Shown here one piece after another: positions 39,053 to 43,833 of a DNA stretch of 43,833 bases. A model generated the notes under the pieces. It saw only the letters and a program-made list of their open reading frames with translations, was not told the origin of the DNA and ran no database searches. The translations under genes were made by a program, and so were the position numbers. Origin of the DNA: Streptosporangiaceae bacterium (lineage in GTDB: Bacteria > Actinomycetota > Actinomycetes > Streptosporangiales > Streptosporangiaceae); NCBI GenBank assembly GCA_025934375.1, contig JAICYD010000053.1:1-43833 (forward strand), given 5' to 3'. Each line of letters opens with the position of its first letter. Position 1 is the first letter of the stretch.

Positions 39053-41368
39053 GTGCCCCCCTCCGCCGCCGCCTCGCGCCTGCACCTGGGCAGCGCCAGC
39101 TCACGCAGCCTGGCCGAGGACATCAGGGCACGCTCCGACGGCGAGCTGCGCCGCCTCGTCCTGCTGCGCCCCGACCTCGCGCGACCGGCTCCGGCCGACC
39201 TGAGCGCCCTCGCCGCCCGGGCGAGCACCCGCGCCAGCGTGCAACGTGCCCTCGACACCCTGGACCGCGGGCAGCTCCAGGCGCTGGAGGCCGTGCTCGT
39301 CAGCGACGAGGGCGACCGCGCCTCCGTGGCGGCGCTCCTCCGCGTGACGGTGGACGAGGTGGCACCGCTGGTCGAACGGCTCTGGGCGGCGGCCCTCGTC
39401 TGGCGCGGCGGCGACGCCGTGCACGTCGTGCGCTCGGCCAGCGAGGTGCTCGGCGCCGTCGCGGGCCTCGGCCCCGGCTTCCGGGAGCTGCGCGGCTCGG
39501 TGCCGTACCCGGTGGACGGGGCGCCCGAGCGGGTCGACGAGGCGGCCCTCGACGCGGCGGTCGCCGCCGTCGACGAGCAGGGACGCGCGATCCTCGACCG
39601 GCTCGCCTGGGGGCCACCGACGGGGGTCCTGCCCGAGTCGGGCGCCATGGCGCGCGCCGGTGCGGCGCTGCTGGCCGCTCACCTGCTCCTGCGCGGTGAG
39701 GGCCGCCACGTCGTCCTCCCCCGTGAGGTCGCGCTCCGCCTACGAGGTGGCCGGCTGCACCGCGAACCCTCCCTCGAGCCCCCAGCGGCGGCTGCCTCCG
39801 AACGCTCCATGGCCACCGTCGATGCCGTCGCCGGTGGCCAGGCCAGCGAGCTGCTCGCGCAGGTCGACGAGCTGGTCGAGCGTTGGGGCGCGCGCCCGCC
39901 GCGGGTCCTCAGGGGCGGCGGCCTGTCGGTCCGCGATCTGAAGCAGACCACGACGGCGCTCGACCTCGAGCAGGACCGGGCGGCCTTCGTCATCGAGCTG
40001 AGCCACAGCGCCGGTCTCCTCGCCGACGATGGATCGCTGGACCCGGTGTTCGCGCCGACGCCGGCCTACGACGAGTGGCAGCAGCAGCCGGCCTCCTCCC
40101 GCTGGGCCACCCTGGCCGGGGCTTGGCTCACCATGCACCGCCAGCCCTCCTTGGTCGGCTCGTCGGGCACCGCTGGACCGCGGGGAGGCGGCACCGTCAA
40201 CGCCCTGAGCGAGGGCACGCTCTGGCCGCCGGGCCGTCGCCGTCGCGCGGAGGTGCTCGACGAGCTGGCCACCCTTCCCCCCGGCGCGGCACCCGAGCTC
40301 GGTTCGCTCGAGGAGCGGTTGCGCTGGCGCCACCCGCTGCGGATGGCCCCCGGCTCACCGACCGGCGTCGACACCGTGCTGCGCGAGGCGGAGTGGGTGG
40401 GCGTCCTGGGTCGCGGTGCCCTCAGCTCGGCCGGCCGTGCCCTCGTCTGCGACAAGGACGACCCCGCCACCGTCATGGCCGCGCACCTGCCGGCCGCGGT
40501 CGAGCACGTCATGCTGCAGGCCGACCTGACCGCGGTCGCCCCCGGCCGGCTCGACGGCAGCCTGAACCGCTTCATGCGCACCGCTGCCGACATCGAGTCC
40601 CGCGGTGGCGCAACGGTGTTCCGGTTCTCACCGGAGAGCCTGCGCAGGGTGCTGGACGCCGGGTGGTCGGCCGACCAGGTCCTGCAGACGTTGCGTGCAG
40701 CCAGCAGCACCCCCGTCCCCCAGCCGTTGGAGTACCTCGTCGGCGACGTCGCACGGCGCCATGGCCGGACCCGCGTGGGCTCCGTCGGCGGCTACGTGCG
40801 CAGTGACGATGTCGGCGTGCTGGACGCCATGCTCGCCGACCGGGGCCTCTCGCCGCTGCAGCTGCGCCGGATCGCACCCACGGTGCTCGTGAGCCCGGCG
40901 CCCGCTGCGACGGTGATGGACCTGTTGCGCGACAACGGCTTCTCCCCCGCCGTCGAGACGCCCCAGGGCGGCCTGCTCGTCTCGGCGCCGTCACGGCACC
41001 GGGCACCGGCCCGCCGCGCCGCCCCGCCGGTGCGCACGACCACCGTCGACGAAGCGTATGCCGAGTCGCTCGTCGCCGGCCTGCGCGCGGGCGAGGAGGC
41101 CGCGGCATACCGGCGCGAGCAGGAGCGCAACCGGCCCGGACCGAGCCTGCCCTCGACCGACCCTGCCGTGACCCTCGCGCTGCTGCGGGACGCCGCCGCG
41201 GACCGGCAGGGAGTCTGGATCGGGCACGCGGACCCGACCGGCCGGACCCGCCGGATGCTGTTCTACCCCACCCGGATCGAGGGCGGTCGGGCACACGGCG
41301 AGGTCGAGGGCGAGACCGGGGAGCGGTCGTTCTCGGTCCACCGCATCACCGGCGTCGCCCCCGACTGA
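39053..41368 (+). CDS. Helicase-associated protein (Helicase_C_3 / XPB N-terminal type)
   Basis: This 771-aa protein lacks Walker motifs. It resembles the actinobacterial proteins that carry the XPB/Ssl2-like N-terminal (Helicase_C_3) domain. Seen: an N-terminal helical region with LRRLVLLRPDLARPAPADL, a middle with WATLAGAWLTM, and a conserved block near residues 485-570 with EHVMLQADLTAVAPGRLD and FRFSPESLRRVLDAGWS. The C-terminus has MLFYPTRIEGG and FSVHRITGVAPD, similar to a WYL-like or small beta domain. Family knowledge: it usually lies next to the DNA repair helicase XPB. Here XPB is not in the window and an M13 peptidase is convergent, four bases away. The GTG start at 39053 is used. 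Its role is probably in DNA repair or helicase loading. Confidence 0.85.
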   Translation: MPPSAAASRLHLGSASSRSLAEDIRARSDGELRRLVLLRPDLARPAPADLSALAARASTRASVQRALDTLDRGQLQALEAVLVSDEGDRASVAALLRVTVDEVAPLVERLWAAALVWRGGDAVHVVRSASEVLGAVAGLGPGFRELRGSVPYPVDGAPERVDEAALDAAVAAVDEQGRAILDRLAWGPPTGVLPESGAMARAGAALLAAHLLLRGEGRHVVLPREVALRLRGGRLHREPSLEPPAAAASERSMATVDAVAGGQASELLAQVDELVERWGARPPRVLRGGGLSVRDLKQTTTALDLEQDRAAFVIELSHSAGLLADDGSLDPVFAPTPAYDEWQQQPASSRWATLAGAWLTMHRQPSLVGSSGTAGPRGGGTVNALSEGTLWPPGRRRRAEVLDELATLPPGAAPELGSLEERLRWRHPLRMAPGSPTGVDTVLREAEWVGVLGRGALSSAGRALVCDKDDPATVMAAHLPAAVEHVMLQADLTAVAPGRLDGSLNRFMRTAADIESRGGATVFRFSPESLRRVLDAGWSADQVLQTLRAASSTPVPQPLEYLVGDVARRHGRTRVGSVGGYVRSDDVGVLDAMLADRGLSPLQLRRIAPTVLVSPAPAATVMDLLRDNGFSPAVETPQGGLLVSAPSRHRAPARRAAPPVRTTTVDEAYAESLVAGLRAGEEAAAYRREQERNRPGPSLPSTDPAVTLALLRDAAADRQGVWIGHADPTGRTRRMLFYPTRIEGGRAHGEVEGETGERSFSVHRITGVAPD

Positions 41369-41372
41369 CCTG

Positions 41373-43352
41373 TCAGAAGATCCGGACGCGTTGCTCCTCC
41401 GGCAGCCAGAGCTCGTCGCCCTCCTTGACCTCGAACGCCTCGTAGAACTCGCGCAGGTTGCGCACCACGTTGGCCCGGTACTCCGAGGGGGCGTGCGGGT
41501 CGATGGCGAGCAACCGGATGGCCTCCTGCTCGCGCGCCTTGCCCTTCCACACCTGCGCCCAGCCGATGAAGAACCGCTGGTCTCCGGTGAACCCGTCGAT
41601 CACCTCCGGCTCGCTGTCGCCCGTGGCGATCCGGTATGCCGCGTACCCGATCGTCAGGCCGCCGAGGTCGCCGATGTTCTCGCCCACGGTGAGGGCGCCG
41701 TTGACGGTGTGGCCGGGCGCCTGACGGGGTTCGAGCACGTTGAACTGCTCGATCAGCTTCTGCGCCAACGCGTCGAACCGTTTGCGGTCCTCGTCGGTCC
41801 ACCAGTCGTTGAGGTTCCCGGCCCCGTCGTAGCGGGACCCCTGGTCGTCGAACCCGTGCCCGATCTCGTGCCCGATCACGGCGCCGATCCCGCCGTAGTT
41901 GGCCGCGTCGTCGGCCTCCACGTCGAAGAACGGCGGCTGCAGGATCGCCGCGGGGAAGACGATCTCGTTCATCCCCGGGTTGTAGTACGCGTTGATCGTC
42001 TGTGGCGTCATGAACCACTCCGCACGATCGACCGGCCGGCCGATCTTGGCGAGGTCGCGGTCGAGCTCGAAGGCGGACGCGCGGCGCACGTTGCCCAGCA
42101 GGTCGTCCGCCTCGATGACGAGGGAGGAGTAGTCGCGCCACCGCTCGGGGTAGCCGATCTTGGGGACGAACGTCGCGAGCTTGTCCAGGGCCTTGCGCCG
42201 GGTCTCCTCACCCATCCACTCCAGGGAGTCGAAGTCACGGCGGTAGGCCTCGACGAGGTTGGCGACGAGCTGCTCCATGCGCGCCTTCGCCTCCGGGGGG
42301 AAGTGCCGCTCGACGTAGAGCTGACCGGCGGCCTCACCCAAGGCGTCCTCGACGAGGCCGACCCCGCGCTTCCACCGCTCGCGCAGCTCGGGGGTGCCGG
42401 TCAGCGTGCGCCCGTAGAAGTCGAAGTTCTGCGCGACGACGTCGCCGGAGAGGTAGGGCGCGAGGCTGTGCACGATCCGCCACGCCAGCCACGCCCGCCA
42501 GGCCTCCAGCGGCACCTCCCGCAGGGCCGCGGCGAGGCCGGTGAGGAAGCTCGGCTGGCGGCCGATGACCTCCTCGAAGGCCGCGTCAGGCGCACCCAGG
42601 CCGCCGATCCACGCGTCCCAGTCGAGCCCCGGCGTCAGCTCGGCGAGCGCCGCCCGGTCGAGCTTGGTGTACGACTTCACCGCGTCGCGCGTGGCCACGG
42701 TGTCCCAGTGCGACTTCGCCAGGCGGGTCTCCAGCTCCATGACGGTGCGGGCCAGGCCGTCGGCGTCCTCACCGTCACCCTCACCGCCACCTTCACCGAC
42801 ACCGGCGAGCCGGAACATCGCGGCGATGTGGGCGACGTACGCGTCGCGGATCCCCGCGTACTGCTCCTCGCGGTAGTACGACTCGTCGGGGAGCCCGATG
42901 CCGTGCTGCTCCAGGTAGACCACGTAGCGGTCGGAGGCGCGGTCGTCGGTGGCGACCATGGGCTGGACGAAGCCTTCGACACCTTGCCGCTGCAGCGACC
43001 CGACGAGCCGGAGCAGCGCGGTGGTGTCCCCGACGGCCGCGGCGGCCGCCAGGTCCTCCGCCAGGGGCCGCACCCCGAGGGAGTCGATCCGGGCCTCGTG
43101 CATGAAGCTGGCGAACAGGTCACCGACCTTGCGGCGCGCAGTGCCGGCCGGCGCCGACGCGTCCCGGGCCTCCTCGATGATCGCGCGCAGGTCGCGCTCG
43201 GTCGCCTCGCGCAGCAGGTCGAAGGTGCCGTAGCGGCCGCGGTCGGCGGGGATGTCGGTCCGCTCGACCCAGCCGCCGTTGACGTACCCGAACAGGTCGT
43301 CCTGGGGCCGGACGGCGCGGTCCATGGCGGTGAGGTCGATGCCCGATTTCAT
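41373..43352 (-). CDS. M13-family zinc metallopeptidase (PepO/neprilysin-like)
   Basis: This 659-aa peptidase cuts oligopeptides. Seen: the N-terminal DDLFGYVNGGWVERTDIP, the substrate-binding NAYYNPGMNEIVFPAAILQ, zinc motif GHEIGHGFDDQGSRYDG with HEIGH near 491-495, and GENIGDLGGL, the third zinc ligand motif. It ends EEQRVRIF, where most members end in W. There is no signal peptide or membrane anchor, so it appears cytosolic, as in many actinobacterial members. An acidic Gly/Glu/Asp insert lies near 190-200. ATG 43352 follows GGAGGAG. An upstream in-frame start at 43418 adds only a non-conserved stretch. It is convergent with the helicase-associated gene, four bases between stops, and follows the lyase-like gene on the same strand. 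Confidence 0.95.
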   Translation of the reverse strand: MKSGIDLTAMDRAVRPQDDLFGYVNGGWVERTDIPADRGRYGTFDLLREATERDLRAIIEEARDASAPAGTARRKVGDLFASFMHEARIDSLGVRPLAEDLAAAAAVGDTTALLRLVGSLQRQGVEGFVQPMVATDDRASDRYVVYLEQHGIGLPDESYYREEQYAGIRDAYVAHIAAMFRLAGVGEGGGEGDGEDADGLARTVMELETRLAKSHWDTVATRDAVKSYTKLDRAALAELTPGLDWDAWIGGLGAPDAAFEEVIGRQPSFLTGLAAALREVPLEAWRAWLAWRIVHSLAPYLSGDVVAQNFDFYGRTLTGTPELRERWKRGVGLVEDALGEAAGQLYVERHFPPEAKARMEQLVANLVEAYRRDFDSLEWMGEETRRKALDKLATFVPKIGYPERWRDYSSLVIEADDLLGNVRRASAFELDRDLAKIGRPVDRAEWFMTPQTINAYYNPGMNEIVFPAAILQPPFFDVEADDAANYGGIGAVIGHEIGHGFDDQGSRYDGAGNLNDWWTDEDRKRFDALAQKLIEQFNVLEPRQAPGHTVNGALTVGENIGDLGGLTIGYAAYRIATGDSEPEVIDGFTGDQRFFIGWAQVWKGKAREQEAIRLLAIDPHAPSEYRANVVRNLREFYEAFEVKEGDELWLPEEQRVRIF

Positions 43353-43414
43353 CTGCTGCTCCTCCAGGGGATGGGTGGGTGCCCGCCGACGCTCGCCCGA
43401 GCGGTCGGCTCCTG

Positions 43415-43833
43415 TCAAGCGGATTGGGCCGAGCCGGCGAGCGCCTTCACGACCCGGGAGGGCGAGGGCCGACCGAGCCGGTCGGCCAGCCAGGCGCTCG
43501 TCGCCACGAGCTGCTCGAGGTCGACGCCGGTCTCGATGCCGAGCCCGTCGAGGGCCCAGACGAGGTCCTCGGTGGCGAGGTTGCCGGTGGCGCTGTGGGC
43601 GTAGGGGCAGCCGCCCAACCCGCCCGCCGCCGCGTCGACGACCGTGACGCCGTGCTGGAGCGCGGCCATGGTGTTCGCGAGCGCCTGGCCGTAGGTGTCG
43701 TGGAAGTGCACCCCCAGGCGCTCGACACCGATGCCCTTGGCGTCCAACGCGTCCAACAGGCGCTTCACGTGGCCGGGGGTGCCGACGCCGATCGTGTCGC
43801 CGAGGCTGAGCTGGTCGCAGCCGAGGTCCATCA
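43415..43833 (-). CDS. HMG-CoA lyase-like protein, 5' end outside window
   Basis: About 139 C-terminal residues of a HMGL/DRE-TIM-type lyase are present, and the gene continues past base 43833. Seen: LSLGDTIGVGTP, GVHFHDTYGQALANTMAAL (metal-binding His pair), and the lyase signature DAAAGGLGGCPYAHSATGN, followed by LATEDLVWAL. The catalytic Cys of GGCPYA is present. Family knowledge: hydroxymethylglutaryl-CoA lyase cleaves HMG-CoA to acetoacetate and acetyl-CoA in leucine breakdown. It lies upstream of the M13 peptidase gene on the same strand, 62 bases apart. The nearby acyl-CoA ligase may be related in function. Without the N-terminus, a related DRE-TIM lyase cannot be fully excluded. Confidence 0.92.
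   Translation of the reverse strand, partial: MDLGCDQLSLGDTIGVGTPGHVKRLLDALDAKGIGVERLGVHFHDTYGQALANTMAALQHGVTVVDAAAGGLGGCPYAHSATGNLATEDLVWALDGLGIETGVDLEQLVATSAWLADRLGRPSPSRVVKALAGSAQSA

Noticed and set aside
38935..39648. N-terminal extension of the acyl-CoA ligase frame
   Set aside because: It lies opposite the helicase-associated gene, is Arg/Ser/Ala-rich and lacks family similarity. GTG 38934 with GGAGG is the better start.
41391..43604. 737-codon plus-strand open frame opposite the M13 peptidase
   Set aside because: The minus frame has HEIGH, GENIGD and NAYY motifs. The plus frame has none and is compositionally a shadow.
1..43833. CRISPR array, tRNA, rRNA or insertion sequence
   Set aside because: I found no regularly spaced repeats with unique spacers, no transposase motif with inverted ends, and no tRNA or rRNA sequence by reading. 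The short tandem repeats present are inside coding genes.

Overview
The window is GC-rich DNA of an actinomycete. Evidence for this: strong G/C third-position bias, many GTG starts, an XRE-DUF5753 / DUF397 / RsbW-like ATPase regulatory set typical of Streptomyces-like and Streptosporangiales-like genomes, membrane Ser/Thr kinases, a GTP-type PEP carboxykinase, and a Helicase_C_3 protein. I see no rRNA, tRNA, CRISPR array or insertion sequence. Both ends cut a gene: a DNA methyltransferase at the left and an HMG-CoA-lyase-like gene at the right.

Layout. (1) 1-11.4 kb, minus strand: three tightly coupled genes of a DISARM-like defence operon. The order is a 1762-aa DEAD-box helicase with a DUF1998 region and a C-terminal nuclease-like domain, then a DrmD-like SNF2 helicase, then a PglX/DrmMI-like adenine methyltransferase that runs off the edge. 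The junctions are TAATG and ATGA overlaps. (2) 11.5-13.9 kb: small regulators (DUF397, XRE-DUF5753, RsbW-like ATPase, a CxCG-repeat protein, a HipB-like XRE protein with its own operator). (3) 14-16.6 kb: formate-THF ligase with a 14-bp leader hairpin, and a SpoIIE-type phosphatase with a reduced N-terminus. (4) 16.8-20.3 kb: blaI and an M56 peptidase, divergent from dedA and uppP. Two identical-geometry operators (TCTA-N8-TAGA) lie between them. This looks like a BlaI/M56-sensed switch for undecaprenyl-phosphate recycling. (5) 20.4-27.3 kb: a small membrane protein, a membrane Ser/Thr kinase, and a two-component system divergent from an MMPL exporter with a perfect 18-bp palindrome between them. 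(6) 27.7-32.1 kb: PEP carboxykinase with two altered active-site residues, and a secreted GH3 glycosidase. (7) 32.2-33.4 kb: a scarred stretch with an ABC-F pseudogene carrying two frame-changing deletions, a VOC gene, and a 29-codon stub of a larger gene. (8) 33.4-37.2 kb: a second membrane kinase coupled to an unrecognised 546-aa protein, and a small secreted protein. (9) 37.3-43.8 kb: an acyl-CoA ligase, a helicase-associated protein, an M13 peptidase and an HMG-CoA-lyase-like gene. Codon choice in region 9 appears to lean more to CTC for leucine than in the middle of the window.

The two most interesting systems are the compact DISARM-like operon, in which helicase, DUF1998 and nuclease parts sit in one polypeptide and no separate drmC is visible, and the blaI-M56 / dedA-uppP locus.
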